38,240 bases of DNA from Streptomyces chryseus (GCF_014650755.1 NZ_BMVO01000036.1:1-38240); one strand, 5' to 3'; counted from the stretch's first letter, positions 25,858-33,675 are shown. Numbers and translations are program-made. The notes: a model not told the origin generated them from the letters alone.

Positions 25858-25989
25858 GTCGGATTTCCTTCAAGCGGGAGTCGATTCCCGCCGCAACCTA
25901 CCGGAGGACCGCGGACCGCCTTCCCGACGCGGACGGCCCGCTACGTCAATATCGTTCACCAGCCCTCTTCCGCAAGAGCCACCACACGG

Positions 25990-26330
25990 TCATGTTCGGG
26001 TCTTGGTGAAGCGTCTCCAGCCGATGAGGCCGCAGGCTAGGGCGATCAAAGCATCGTGCAGGTCGAGGCGTCGCTCCCAGCGGACGGCCAGGCGCTTGAA
26101 ATGGTGCACCAGCGAGAAGGTCTGCTCGACGACATAGCGGAGCTTGCCCAGGCCCTTGATGTTCGGGGCACCCTTGCGGGAGATCACCGGCAGGATCCGG
26201 CGCCTGCGCAGCTCGCGGCGGTCGGGGTTGCTGTCGTATCCCCTGGCTGTCGCCGAGCAGGGCGCGCCGGGTCCGACACCGCGGGCGGCTGGCCTGGCCG
26301 GCGGCTTCATCGGCATTCACCGACGGGGGG
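25990..26330 (-). pseudogene. IS5-family transposase, C-terminal remnant
   Basis: The minus strand encodes the end of an IS5-type transposase: ARGYDSNPDRRELRRRRILP, then RKGAPNIKGLGKLRYVVEQT and FSLVHHFKRLAVRWERRLDL, ending at the TGA at 25990. The YDSNP aspartate and VEQTFS glutamate regions of the catalytic core are present, but the front is missing. Short out-of-frame relics (IDDDWPCLTP) extend to about 26400. This copy is of a different subgroup from the truncated IS5-type gene at 1605-2108. Confidence 0.8.
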
Positions 26331-26430
26331 AGTCAAGCACGGCCAGTCATCGTCGATTCCCCGCGGCGCGCCGAACGCCATCAGCCTGCTCCGATGCCCA
26401 GTCTGACCGCCCGCAAGGCGGGTGGACCAG

Positions 26431-26455
26431 TAGAGTGTACTGATGGTACACTCTA
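26431..26455. promoter_or_regulatory. TetR-type operator, perfect 10-5-10 palindrome
   Basis: TAGAGTGTAC and GTACACTCTA are exact inverted repeats separated by TGATG. The site lies 16 bases before the TetR start codon and overlaps the expected promoter. Perfect dyads of this size directly upstream of a tetR gene are usually the autoregulatory operator (family knowledge). Confidence 0.85.
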
Positions 26456-26459
26456 GCGG

Positions 26460-26465
26460 TACTCT
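26460..26465 (+). promoter_or_regulatory. -10 element of a probably leaderless promoter
   Basis: TACTCT fits an actinobacterial -10 box. With the usual 6-base spacing transcription would begin at 26472, exactly the A of the TetR ATG. No ribosome-binding site precedes that ATG, which supports a leaderless mRNA. The -35 is not clear and would fall inside the operator. Confidence 0.55.
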
Positions 26466-26471
26466 GCGGTT

Positions 26472-27122
26472 ATGCCTCTTCCCCGTTTCGATCGCCTGCC
26501 CGCCGAGCGCCGGGAGCTCATCCTGGGGGTGGCGCGCCGGCACTTCGCCGAGCACGGCACCGAAGGCGCCTCCTACAACAAGATCATCGAAGCTGCGGGG
26601 GTCTCCAAGACCGCCGCCTACCACTACTTCGACGGCCGTGAGGACCTGCTCGTCGCGGTCCTCGACGGGGTGCTCGAGCGACTGCTCGACGCCCTCGGAC
26701 CCTGGGTCCCGGCCCGTGACGAGGCCGACTTCCGGTCCCGGTTCGCCGCCGGCTCCGCCTCCCTCGCCGCCCACCTGCGGGACCACCCCGAGGACCTGGC
26801 CCTCGCCGACGCCGCCATCGGGCGCACCCCCGCGGGCCCGTGGCTCGACTGGTTCGGCGCCCTGGTCACGGACGGGCAGCGGCTGGGGGTGATCCGCACC
26901 GACGTGGACCACGGGCTGCTGGTGTCGGTGACCGCGGCGGTCATCCAGGCCGCCGACGCCTGGGCCTTGGCCCGCATGACGACCGAGCCCCTCGCCGAAG
27001 CCGCGGATCTCCCGGAAGGCGAAGCCTCGGCACAGCTGTGGAGCCTTCTGCACGGCCTGTGGCGCGGGGCAGCCACCGCGGCCGCCACAGCCGCCGGAGA
27101 GGACCCGACCAATGCGCGCTGA
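26472..27122 (+). CDS. TetR-family transcriptional regulator
   Basis: A 216-residue repressor-type protein. The N-terminal HTH is ASYNKIIEAAGVSKTAAYHY (residues 33-52) followed by FDGREDLL; the C-terminal helical ligand domain follows (LLVSVTAAVIQAADAWALAR). It is the first gene of a three-gene overlapping operon with a membrane protein and an acetyltransferase, and most likely controls that operon through the palindrome just upstream. Translation probably starts on a leaderless message, since only A/T-poor non-SD sequence precedes the ATG. Ligand unknown. Confidence 0.92.
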   Translation: MPLPRFDRLPAERRELILGVARRHFAEHGTEGASYNKIIEAAGVSKTAAYHYFDGREDLLVAVLDGVLERLLDALGPWVPARDEADFRSRFAAGSASLAAHLRDHPEDLALADAAIGRTPAGPWLDWFGALVTDGQRLGVIRTDVDHGLLVSVTAAVIQAADAWALARMTTEPLAEAADLPEGEASAQLWSLLHGLWRGAATAAATAAGEDPTNAR

Positions 27123-27729
27123 CCTGCGGATCTCCTGGGAGATACCGGCCACCCCGCCCGGCCTCGCGGGACGCCTGGAGCGGTTCATGGGCCCCGGCAA
27201 GTCCCGTTCCGAGTCCGTGGTGGAGACCCTCGGCCTTTTCGGCTGCGCCCTGCTCCTGGCCGCCGGCCTGTGGACGTCGGGGGCCGCACACGACTGGTCC
27301 ACCGGGCAACTCGCCGTGGTCGCCATGGTCGGACTCGATCTGATCGGCGGAGTGCTGACCAACGCCACCAACGCCGCGAAGCGTTGGTACCACCGGGCCG
27401 ACCCAGGGGCCAGGCGCGCCCGGTTGTTGTTCGTCGCCGCGCACCTGATCCACCTTGCCGCGATGGGGCTGTTCGTCCTGTCCGGCGACCTCGCGTGGAC
27501 GCTGACGAACGCCGCACTTCTCCTCGGCGGGGCGTTGGTCGTGGAATTCGCGCCCATGCACCTCAGACGGCCGGTGGCGATGGCCCTGTTGATGGCGGCC
27601 GCCCTGACCAACCTGTTCTGGCTGGCGGTGCCCGCCGCGCTCGCCTGGTTCGCGCCGCTGTTCTTCCTCAAGCTGCTCGTCTGCCACCTCGTGCCCGAGG
27701 CGCCGCTGGAGCGGAGGCGGGATGTCTGA
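27112..27729 (+). CDS. integral membrane protein of the TetR operon
   Basis: A 205-residue protein with about five or six membrane segments, such as TLGLFGCALLLAAGLW, LAVVAMVGLDLIGGVL, LLFVAAHLIHLAAMGLFVL and TNLFWLAVPAALAWFAPLFF. I do not recognise a characterised family. The start overlaps the tetR 3' end by 11 bases with GGAGAGGA upstream, and its own end overlaps the next gene by 8 bases, so the three genes are co-translated. A histidine-rich or catalytic motif was not seen. It may be a transporter or sensor linked to the TetR ligand (inference). Confidence 0.8.
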   Translation: MRADLRISWEIPATPPGLAGRLERFMGPGKSRSESVVETLGLFGCALLLAAGLWTSGAAHDWSTGQLAVVAMVGLDLIGGVLTNATNAAKRWYHRADPGARRARLLFVAAHLIHLAAMGLFVLSGDLAWTLTNAALLLGGALVVEFAPMHLRRPVAMALLMAAALTNLFWLAVPAALAWFAPLFFLKLLVCHLVPEAPLERRRDV

Positions 27730-28327
27730 GGCCTCAGCCGGGGGTTCCTGGCGGATCGACACCGACCCTGACCCGGCCGCCTGCGCCGACCTGCTGACCG
27801 CCGCATTCGCCCGGGAGCCCGCCGTCTCCTGGATCTGCGGCGGCTCATCCCCCGTACGCGCCCACTGGTTTTGGGCCACCCTGCGTGCCCACGCCAGCCT
27901 CGACGGGGCCCGCCGTACCGCGCTCGTGGGCGCGGACGCCCGGCTCCTCGCGGCGGCCGTCCTCACTCCGCCGGGCGCGACCCCGGCCGCCGGCACCCGC
28001 GCCCTCTGGGCAGCCCGTACCGGGCTGCGTTGCGGTCCGCGCGCCCTCGACAGAACCCTGCGCTACCTGGACGCCACCGACGGGGGCGCACCCCCGGGGG
28101 CCTGGACGCTGGAGTTCGTCGGGGTCCGTCCCGACCTGACCGGACGCGGCGCCGGGCGCCTGCTGTTGGACCACGTCCTGGCGACCACACCCACCCCCCA
28201 CGGCCTGTACCTGACCACAACGGACCCGGCGAACGTCCCCCTCTACCACCACTTCGGCTTCACCACACGGCGCCAGACCCCGCTAGGGCCGCTCAGCGTC
28301 ACGTCCATGAGCCGCGCCGGAGAGTGA
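27722..28327 (+). CDS. GNAT-family N-acetyltransferase
   Basis: A 201-residue acetyltransferase. The acetyl-CoA pyrophosphate loop is visible in FVGVRPDLTGRGAGRLLLDH, and the C-terminal NVPLYHHFGFTTRRQTPLG is the usual substrate-side strand of GNAT proteins. It would transfer acetyl from acetyl-CoA to an amine. GGAGG precedes the ATG, which lies inside the membrane-protein gene. Being in an operon with TetR and a membrane protein, a detoxification role is plausible but unproven. Confidence 0.88.
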   Translation: MSEASAGGSWRIDTDPDPAACADLLTAAFAREPAVSWICGGSSPVRAHWFWATLRAHASLDGARRTALVGADARLLAAAVLTPPGATPAAGTRALWAARTGLRCGPRALDRTLRYLDATDGGAPPGAWTLEFVGVRPDLTGRGAGRLLLDHVLATTPTPHGLYLTTTDPANVPLYHHFGFTTRRQTPLGPLSVTSMSRAGE

Positions 28328-28388
28328 GGCAAAGCGCGAGCGTCGAACCAGAAGGCCGGCACAAACACGTGGATGAGGAAGAAGTTCC

Positions 28389-28970
28389 TTACAGGTGTGT
28401 GGCGATGGCCGGCATGAGGTCCTGGAAAGTGCGTCCGTTGGCGGGGCTGCCGATAGCGGCCATCTGCCAGCCGGTGCCGCTGCGCTGGACCTTGGCCATG
28501 ATCTGTGCGGTGTGGCTGCCGCCGCCGGTGAGGGTGTAGCGGGCGAGTTCCTGGCCGTTGGTTTCGTCGAGTAGGCGGCAGAAGGCGTTGTCTACTTCTT
28601 CGAAGGTCTGGCCGGTGAAGGAGTTCACGGTGAAGACGATCTGGTCGACGTGTACGGGCACGCGTTGCAGGTCCACGATGACCGACTCGTCGTCGCCGCC
28701 CTGGCCGGCGCCGCCGACGCGGTTGTCGCCGGTGTGACGCACGGAGCCGTCGTCGCTGACGAGGTGCTGGAAGAAGACGACGTCCACCGGCTTCTTGTCG
28801 GCGAAGAGGACCGCCGAAGCGTCCAGGTCGATCTCCCGGGCGGTGAGCTTGGCGAGGAAGCCCTTGCGCTGGGCGGCTTTCCAGCCCAGTCCCATCCGTA
28901 CGACGGTGAGCGCGCCGCCGTCGGACTTGCTCAGGCTGATCTGCTGACCCTTGGTCAGGTTCACGGACAT
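28389..28970 (-). CDS. terD: TerD-family protein (TerZ/TerE-like)
   Basis: A 193-residue calcium-binding stress protein. Family features: N-terminal MSVNLTKGQQISLSK, the EIDLDASAVLF strand (residues 46-56), GSVRHTGDNRVGG with the GDDE acidic cluster for Ca2+ (around 79-95), and FCRLLDETNGQELARYTLTG. GAGG lies upstream of the ATG. It is the last gene of a minus-strand operon with a tatA-like gene and a second terD. TerD proteins are linked to tellurite, phage and envelope stress and, in Streptomyces, to development; a specific role here is not shown. Confidence 0.92.
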   Translation of the reverse strand: MSVNLTKGQQISLSKSDGGALTVVRMGLGWKAAQRKGFLAKLTAREIDLDASAVLFADKKPVDVVFFQHLVSDDGSVRHTGDNRVGGAGQGGDDESVIVDLQRVPVHVDQIVFTVNSFTGQTFEEVDNAFCRLLDETNGQELARYTLTGGGSHTAQIMAKVQRSGTGWQMAAIGSPANGRTFQDLMPAIATHL

Positions 28971-29019
28971 GTGCTGCCTCTTCGTTGGGTCGTGGTGGCT
29001 GGGGGCTGTGCTGCTGCGG

Positions 29020-29274
29020 TCAGGTCCGTACTGGGCCGTTGCCGGTCCCTGTCCCGTTGTCGGGCCGTGCGGCGGTCCTGTCGCCAGGTCGTACCTGGAT
29101 GATGTGGGGGTCCGGTTGGTGCCCGGCGGAGCCTTCCGCCTTCATGGCCTTGCTCTCGCTCTTGAGGATGCGTGCCGCCTTGCCGGCGTTGCGGGCCAGG
29201 TCGGGGAGCTTCTTGGCGCCGATGAAGACAATGACGACGATCAGGAGTATCGCGAGTTCGCTGAGTCCGAACAC
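29020..29274 (-). CDS. tatA: TatA/E-family twin-arginine translocase subunit
   Basis: An 84-residue protein: a short N-terminal membrane helix (FGLSELAILLIVVIVFIGAK) followed by the TatA hinge and amphipathic helix KKLPDLARNAGKAARILKSE. The tail is polar. TatA forms the pore of the twin-arginine export system. Start GTG 29274 is chosen because it places the helix at the N-terminus; the longer frame to 29430 is a basic read-through. No tatC or tatB is nearby, so this is a stand-alone paralogue sandwiched between two terD genes. Confidence 0.87.
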   Translation of the reverse strand: MFGLSELAILLIVVIVFIGAKKLPDLARNAGKAARILKSESKAMKAEGSAGHQPDPHIIQVRPGDRTAARPDNGTGTGNGPVRT

Positions 29275-29351
29275 CGGGTCCGCTCTCTGGGTGTGGTGGG
29301 TGAGCCGGGAGCGGGGTGCGCGTCGGGCCCGCACCCCGGGTCGCGCAGGTG

Positions 29352-29927
29352 TCAGACGTTGACGCCGAAGTCGGCGGCGATGCCGGCCAGTCCGCTGGCG
29401 TAGCCCTGGCCCACGGCGCGGAACTTCCACTCGGCGCCGTCGCGGTAGAGCTCGCCGAAGATCATGGCGGTCTCGGTGGCGGCGTCCTCGCTCAGGTCGT
29501 ATCGGGCGAGCTCGGTGCCGCCGTCCTGGTTGACGACGCGGATGAAGGCATTGCGGACCTGGCCGAAGCTGTGGCCGCGGGCTCCGGCGTCGTGGATGGA
29601 GACCGGAAAGACGATCTTCATTACGTCGGCGGGGACGGTGGCCAGGTTGACCTTGATGACCTCGTCGTCTCCCTCGCCCTCGCCGGTGAGGTTGTCGCCG
29701 GTGTGCTCGACCGAGCCGTCCGGGCTGATCAGGTTGTTGAAGAAGATGAAGTGCTGGTCGGACGCGACTTTTCCGGCTTCGTTGACCATCAGCGCACTGG
29801 CATCGAGGTCGTAGTCGGTGCCGGTCGTCGTACGGACGTCCCAGCCCAGGCCGACCAGGACGGCGGACAGCCCCGGTGCCTCCTTGCTCAGCGAGACATT
29901 GCCGCCCTTGGACAGGCTCACACCCAT
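29352..29927 (-). CDS. terD: TerD-family protein
   Basis: A 191-residue canonical TerD: MGVSLSKGGNVSLSK, VGLGWDVRTTTGTDYDLDAS, GSVEHTGDNLTGEGEGDDE (Ca2+-binding acidic cluster, residues 71-89), RNAFIRVVNQDGGTELARYD, and AMIFGELYRDGAEWKFRAVG with C-terminal GVNV. It leads the terD-tatA-terD operon. Its ATG has GGGAAG upstream. It is divergent from the BlaI-like gene across a 243-base gap that contains the dyad at 30002-30017, so that site could influence both directions. Confidence 0.94.
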   Translation of the reverse strand: MGVSLSKGGNVSLSKEAPGLSAVLVGLGWDVRTTTGTDYDLDASALMVNEAGKVASDQHFIFFNNLISPDGSVEHTGDNLTGEGEGDDEVIKVNLATVPADVMKIVFPVSIHDAGARGHSFGQVRNAFIRVVNQDGGTELARYDLSEDAATETAMIFGELYRDGAEWKFRAVGQGYASGLAGIAADFGVNV

Positions 29928-30001
29928 GTCGCTTCCCTTCTCGAAGACCTGGGCCCGAGAACGGGACGCCGCTTCGGACCCTCGTATGACACCATTAGGA
30001 A

Positions 30002-30017
30002 TCTACAGCAATGTAGA
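30002..30017. promoter_or_regulatory. BlaI/MecI-type operator (copy 1)
   Basis: TCTACAGCAATGTAGA is a perfect 6-4-6 dyad containing TACA/TGTA half-sites, the core recognised by BlaI/MecI repressors (family knowledge). It lies in the divergent terD/blaI-like intergenic region. A near-identical 16-mer precedes the LCP gene at 31540. Confidence 0.75.
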
Positions 30018-30170
30018 AACGCGTAGGTGTGCGAACTGGGCATGTCGGCAGGCGCCTTCCGGTCACACAGCCGCCTCGGCCGCTGGGAGAGGCACGCGGC
30101 GGGTGACCAGTACGATGCCCCCTCGACGCTCCTACGGTTCGGGGCGGCGGGACGGAAAGGAGGCCGCGCC

Positions 30171-30572
30171 ATGGTTGACGGCACGGAGAAGACGAGCCCG
30201 GATGGGCGCGGTCGCAGGCGCCAGGGCGAACTCGAGACGCAGGTGCTGTCGGCGCTCGGCCGGGCACCCGGGCCGGTGACCGCCGCGTGGGTACAGGAGC
30301 AGCTCGGCGGCGATCTGGCGTACACCACGGTCATTACGATTCTGACCAGGCTGTACGCGAAGAGGGCGGTGACCCGCACCAGGGCCGGCCGGTCCTTCGA
30401 GTGGACGCCGGTGGCGGACGGGGCCGGTCTTGTGGCCATGCGCATGCGCAAGCTGCTCGACACCCAGGAAGACCGCGACGCGGTGCTCTCCAGCTTCGTG
30501 TCGTCCCTCTCTTCACACGACGAAGAGCTCCTGCGCTCCCTCCTCACTGAAGCTGACGATCCGGAGCGTTGA
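30171..30572 (+). CDS. BlaI/MecI-family transcriptional repressor
   Basis: A 133-residue winged-helix repressor. Family sequence: GELETQVLSALGRAPGPVTA, then VQEQLGGDLAYTTVITILTR (recognition helix) and LYAKRAVTRTRAGRSFEWTP (wing), followed by a C-terminal dimerisation helix region. An excellent AAGGAGG lies 8 bases upstream of ATG 30171. The M56 peptidase gene starts 3 bases after its stop. In the classic system a membrane M56 protein senses beta-lactam and triggers BlaI cleavage; the Streptomyces pairs often have no penicillin-binding sensor domain, so the signal here is unknown. Confidence 0.92.
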   Translation: MVDGTEKTSPDGRGRRRQGELETQVLSALGRAPGPVTAAWVQEQLGGDLAYTTVITILTRLYAKRAVTRTRAGRSFEWTPVADGAGLVAMRMRKLLDTQEDRDAVLSSFVSSLSSHDEELLRSLLTEADDPER

Positions 30573-30575
30573 CCT

Positions 30576-31508
30576 ATGGGCGTGTTCGTCTTCCTGCCCC
30601 TGATCCTGCCGCTGACCGCACTGCCGATCGCGCGGCTGGCCGAACAGCATCTGCACCCGCGCAGCGCAGCGCTGTTGCTGACCTGGGTGGGAGCGATCCT
30701 CGCCGCGTGCAGCACGCTGTGCCTCGGGCTTCTGGTCGTGGTCGGTACCGCGCAGCTGCCCGGCAACCCGCTGCCCGACAGCTGGTCCGACCCCGAGGTA
30801 CGGGAAGCGGTCCCCTACGACGAGGTGGCCGGGAAGGCGTCCATCTGCGCCCTCGCCCTCGTGGTCGTGGCGTGCGCGCACACCCTGCGACGGCACTACG
30901 GCTTCCGTTCCCGTGCCCACCGCACGCTGGCCGCCCTTCCCGACGCGTCGGAGGTTGCCGTACTCACCGACGAGGTGCCCTACGCGTACGCGCTGCCGGG
31001 CTCTCCGGGCCGGATCCTGGTTTCCACCGGCATGCTGTGCGGCCTCGGCGAGGCAGAGCGCCGGGCCCTTCTCGCTCATGAGCGCGCCCACCTCGCCGGA
31101 CGTCACCACCGGCTTCTGCTCATGGTGCAGCTCGCCGGCTGCGCCAACCCGCTGCTGCGCCCGCTGCGTTCCGCGGTGGGCTACAGCACCGAGCGCTGGG
31201 CCGACGAGGAAGCCGCCCGGGTCACAGGGGACCGCAGGACGACGGCCCGCGCCGTGGGCAAGGCGGCGCTGATCTCCCAGCGCGCCGTCGTACCGGGGTT
31301 GGCCGCCTTCGCCGAGGCGGGCCCGGTCCCGCGCCGTGTTGCCGCGCTGCTGGGGCCGGTGCCTGCGGCCGGAGGCTGGCCGCCCGCGCTGACCACGGCC
31401 GGTGTCGCGGCCATCGTCGCCGCAGCCGGAACGGCCGCATCGACCTTGTCCGCGCTCAACGCGGCGATCGCCCTGTTCTTCATTCTGCAGTCCGCCACCT
31501 ACGGGTAA
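30576..31508 (+). CDS. M56-family membrane metallopeptidase
   Basis: A 310-residue polytopic membrane protease. Helices at the N-terminus (FVFLPLILPLTALPIARLAE, ILAACSTLCLGLLVVVG) and ICALALVVVACAHT precede the zinc site HERAH (H168, E169, H172), with the upstream SPGRILVSTGMLCGLGEAER typical of M56. A C-terminal helix (NAAIALFFILQS) closes it. There is no extracytoplasmic penicillin-binding domain as in BlaR1. It is cotranscribed with the BlaI-like repressor and is the likely anti-repressor protease. Signal unknown. Confidence 0.9.
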   Translation: MGVFVFLPLILPLTALPIARLAEQHLHPRSAALLLTWVGAILAACSTLCLGLLVVVGTAQLPGNPLPDSWSDPEVREAVPYDEVAGKASICALALVVVACAHTLRRHYGFRSRAHRTLAALPDASEVAVLTDEVPYAYALPGSPGRILVSTGMLCGLGEAERRALLAHERAHLAGRHHRLLLMVQLAGCANPLLRPLRSAVGYSTERWADEEAARVTGDRRTTARAVGKAALISQRAVVPGLAAFAEAGPVPRRVAALLGPVPAAGGWPPALTTAGVAAIVAAAGTAASTLSALNAAIALFFILQSATYG

Positions 31509-31539
31509 GTCGGGGCATCTTACGCCGTACCTGGCTGCC

Positions 31540-31555
31540 TCTACGCGACTGTAGA
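31540..31555. promoter_or_regulatory. BlaI/MecI-type operator (copy 2)
   Basis: TCTACGCGACTGTAGA shares TCTAC and TGTAGA with copy 1 in the same spacing (12 of 16 positions identical overall). It lies 31 bases after the M56 stop and 64 bases before the LCP start. This suggests the BlaI-like protein also controls the LCP gene. Confidence 0.65.
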
Positions 31556-31619
31556 GTGCACGCACCGCATGCAGTTGCGGTCGAGGATGGATGAGCACGA
31601 AGGCCCGGAGGACGCCAGG

Positions 31620-33026
31620 GTGGGTACGCAGGACAGGCGACGGGACAGTCGCCGGGCACAACCAACGCGGCGGCGCCGCAAGGTGGCAGAACGGTCCGGG
31701 CCGACCCGACGCGGGCGAATAGCCCTGTGGACCGGTGGGGCGCTGGCCGTCCTCGTGCTGGTGACGGCCGGGGTGGGGGCCTGGGTCTACCAGGGCCTGG
31801 ACGGGAACATCGGTTCCGCGGACGTGGACAACAAGCTGGGCGGCGACCGGCCGGTCAATCTGAGTCCGGGCTCGAAGAACATCCTGGTGGTGGGCTCCGA
31901 CTCGCGGGACGGCAAGAACGCGAAGTACGGCAAGGACCTGGACACCATGCAGTCGGACACGCTGATGGTCATGCATCTGTCCGCGGACAGAGAGTGGGCC
32001 ACTGTGGTCTCCTTGCCGCGGGACTCCTGGGTGAGCCTGCCGGCCTGCGACCGCGGCAACGGGACCACGTCCACTCCCCGCCATTCCAAGATCAATGCGG
32101 CCTTCGCCATCGGCGGTACGAGCGGCGATGTTTCGGGAGCCGCCGCCTGCACGATCAAGACGGTGGAGCAGTCCACCGGTCTGCGTATCGACCACTTCAT
32201 GTCCGTCGACTTCCAGGGCTTCAAAGGCATGGTCAACGCCCTCGACGGCATCGAGGTCTGCCCCGAGACGGCGATCCGCGACAAGAAGGCGCACCTCGAC
32301 ATGGAGGCCGGGTGCCAGAGCGTCAAGGACGAGGACGCCCTCGGATACGTGCGCACCCGCTACAGCGTCGGCGACGGCTCGGACCTCGGGCGCATCGGCC
32401 GCCAGCAGGAGTTCATGCAAGCCCTCGCCGCCAAGGCGCAGCAGAAGCTCACCAGCCCGACCGCCCTGTACGACTTCCTGGACTCGGCGACCAAGTCCCT
32501 GACCACGGACGAGAAGCTGGCGGGGATCAAACCGCTGACCAGTCTTGCGAACGAGATCAAGAGCATCCCGGGTGACCGGCTGACCTTCCTGACCGTGCCT
32601 AATTACGGACGCGAGGCGGACGTACCCTCCGACAAGGCCAACGTGGTGTGGCAGTACCCGCAGGCCGCCGACCTGTTCACCTCGCTGGCCAAGGACCACG
32701 AGGTCGACAAGAAGAAGCTCGCGGCCGACTCCAAGGCGCCGGTGTACGCCGCTACGGTGCGCGTGCAGGTCCTCAACGGCAGCGGGGTGCCCGGCCAGGC
32801 CGCGAAGGTCGCCGAAACGCTGAGGGCGGCGGGCTACAGCATCGCCGGCACCGGCAATGCGCCGGTCTCTGCGGAGAAGACCGCGGTCACCTACCCCCAG
32901 GGCCTCGAGCGGCAGGCCGGGGTGCTCGCTTCCCGGGTGCCGGGTGTCGCGGCGAAGCCGGACGCGGACGCCATGGCCGGCGCCGTCACGCTCGTCGTGG
33001 GCGCGGACTTCACCGGCCTTCGCTGA
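31620..33026 (+). CDS. LCP-family cell-wall glycopolymer ligase (LytR-CpsA-Psr) with LytR_C domain
   Basis: A 468-residue membrane-anchored enzyme. A basic N-terminus (RRAQPTRRRRKVAERSG) precedes one membrane helix (residues 34-57, IALWTGGALAVLVLVTAGVG). The LCP domain follows: NILVVGSDSRDGKNA, DTMQSDTLMVMHLSADREWA, VVSLPRDSWVSLP, HSKINAAFAIGG, VDFQGFKGMVNALDGIEVC and ALGYVRTRYSVGDGSDLGRI with RQQEFM. The C-terminal LytR_C domain starts near residue 380 (VRVQVLNGSGVPGQAAKV). LCP enzymes attach teichoic acids or other glycans to peptidoglycan. GTG 31620 is chosen as GGAGG lies 8 bases upstream; in-frame ATGs at 31569 and 31587 lack good sites. A strong terminator follows. Confidence 0.92.
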   Translation: MGTQDRRRDSRRAQPTRRRRKVAERSGPTRRGRIALWTGGALAVLVLVTAGVGAWVYQGLDGNIGSADVDNKLGGDRPVNLSPGSKNILVVGSDSRDGKNAKYGKDLDTMQSDTLMVMHLSADREWATVVSLPRDSWVSLPACDRGNGTTSTPRHSKINAAFAIGGTSGDVSGAAACTIKTVEQSTGLRIDHFMSVDFQGFKGMVNALDGIEVCPETAIRDKKAHLDMEAGCQSVKDEDALGYVRTRYSVGDGSDLGRIGRQQEFMQALAAKAQQKLTSPTALYDFLDSATKSLTTDEKLAGIKPLTSLANEIKSIPGDRLTFLTVPNYGREADVPSDKANVVWQYPQAADLFTSLAKDHEVDKKKLAADSKAPVYAATVRVQVLNGSGVPGQAAKVAETLRAAGYSIAGTGNAPVSAEKTAVTYPQGLERQAGVLASRVPGVAAKPDADAMAGAVTLVVGADFTGLR

Positions 33027-33054
33027 CGCCGCCGGCCGGCCGGCTCGGGGCACG

Positions 33055-33095
33055 ACGGTGGGCCTGTTGGCTGAGTGCCGCAGGCCCACCGTTTT
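33055..33095. terminator. bidirectional Rho-independent terminator
   Basis: A perfect 12-bp stem (33055-33066 with 33081-33092), a 14-base loop, and TTTT at 33092-33095 on the plus strand. It sits between the convergent LCP and GlsB-like genes, 28 bases after the LCP stop. Confidence 0.9.
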
Positions 33096-33115
33096 CCTCA
33101 ACCCAGTGCGGGGCG

Positions 33116-33379
33116 TCAGTGCCGGGACTTGAGGCGTTCAAGGGCGGCCACGCCAACGACGGCGAGAGCGATCTGGATCAGCCATTCGATCCAGTCGATG
33201 CCCTTGGAGTCAGCGACACCCAGTCCGGCCGCGATGGCCGTGCCCAGGAAGGCAGCGGCGATACCGACGAGGATCGTCCACAGGATGCCGGTGCGCTGGC
33301 GGCCCGGCAGGACGAGCCGTCCCAGCACACCGATGATGATGCCGATCACGATCGCGCTGATGATGCCTGAGATCTCCAC
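33116..33379 (-). CDS. GlsB/YeaQ/YmgE-family small membrane protein
   Basis: An 87-residue protein with three membrane helices and the family's glycine-rich pattern: ISGIISAIVIGIIIGVLGRL, ILWTILVGIAAAFLGTAIAA and WLIQIALAVVGVAALERL. These are stress-inducible membrane proteins (transglycosylase-associated family) of unclear biochemical role. The GTG at 33379 has GAGGAGC upstream and places the first helix at the N-terminus; the ORF that extends to 33811 runs through the terB/VOC debris and is artefactual. Confidence 0.88.
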   Translation of the reverse strand: MEISGIISAIVIGIIIGVLGRLVLPGRQRTGILWTILVGIAAAFLGTAIAAGLGVADSKGIDWIEWLIQIALAVVGVAALERLKSRH

Positions 33380-33426
33380 GCTTGCTCCTCGGATACGTCC
33401 TATGAGGTACGTGTGCCCCCCGCTGG

Positions 33427-33675
33427 TTACAGGTCGAACTCGTGGGGCGGCAGGTCGAGCGTGCAGCAGGCTTCGCGCACGATGGCCTGCTCGTCCTTGT
33501 CGAAGTCGCCGTCGGCGCCGCCGATGACGATGCCGATCTGGATGACGGCGCGGGCCTCGGCGGGCTTCTTCTTCGCCTTGGCGATCTCCTGAAGGACGCT
33601 GACCTTGCCGAGGTCGAAGTCGGCGGTCAGCTTGTTCAGGTTCTCGTCGAAGCGACGCTGCAAGTCGTCCGCGGC
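33427..33675 (-). pseudogene. terB: TerB-family protein, C-terminal part
   Basis: The minus strand reads AADDLQRRFDENLNKLTADF then DLGKVSVLQEIAKAKKKPAE, AVIQIGIVIGGADGDFDKDE and CCTLDLPPHEFDL, which is the second half of TerB (tellurite-resistance, metal-binding fold), ending at the native TAA next to 33427. The first ~70 residues, including the AADG metal site of the first half, are absent; the frame continues upstream as meaningless sequence. Joined at about 33675 to a VOC-protein fragment. Confidence 0.85.

Noticed and set aside
30513..33101. 862-codon open frame on the minus strand
   Set aside because: Antisense shadow of the M56 peptidase and LCP genes; no motif and no ribosome-binding signal.
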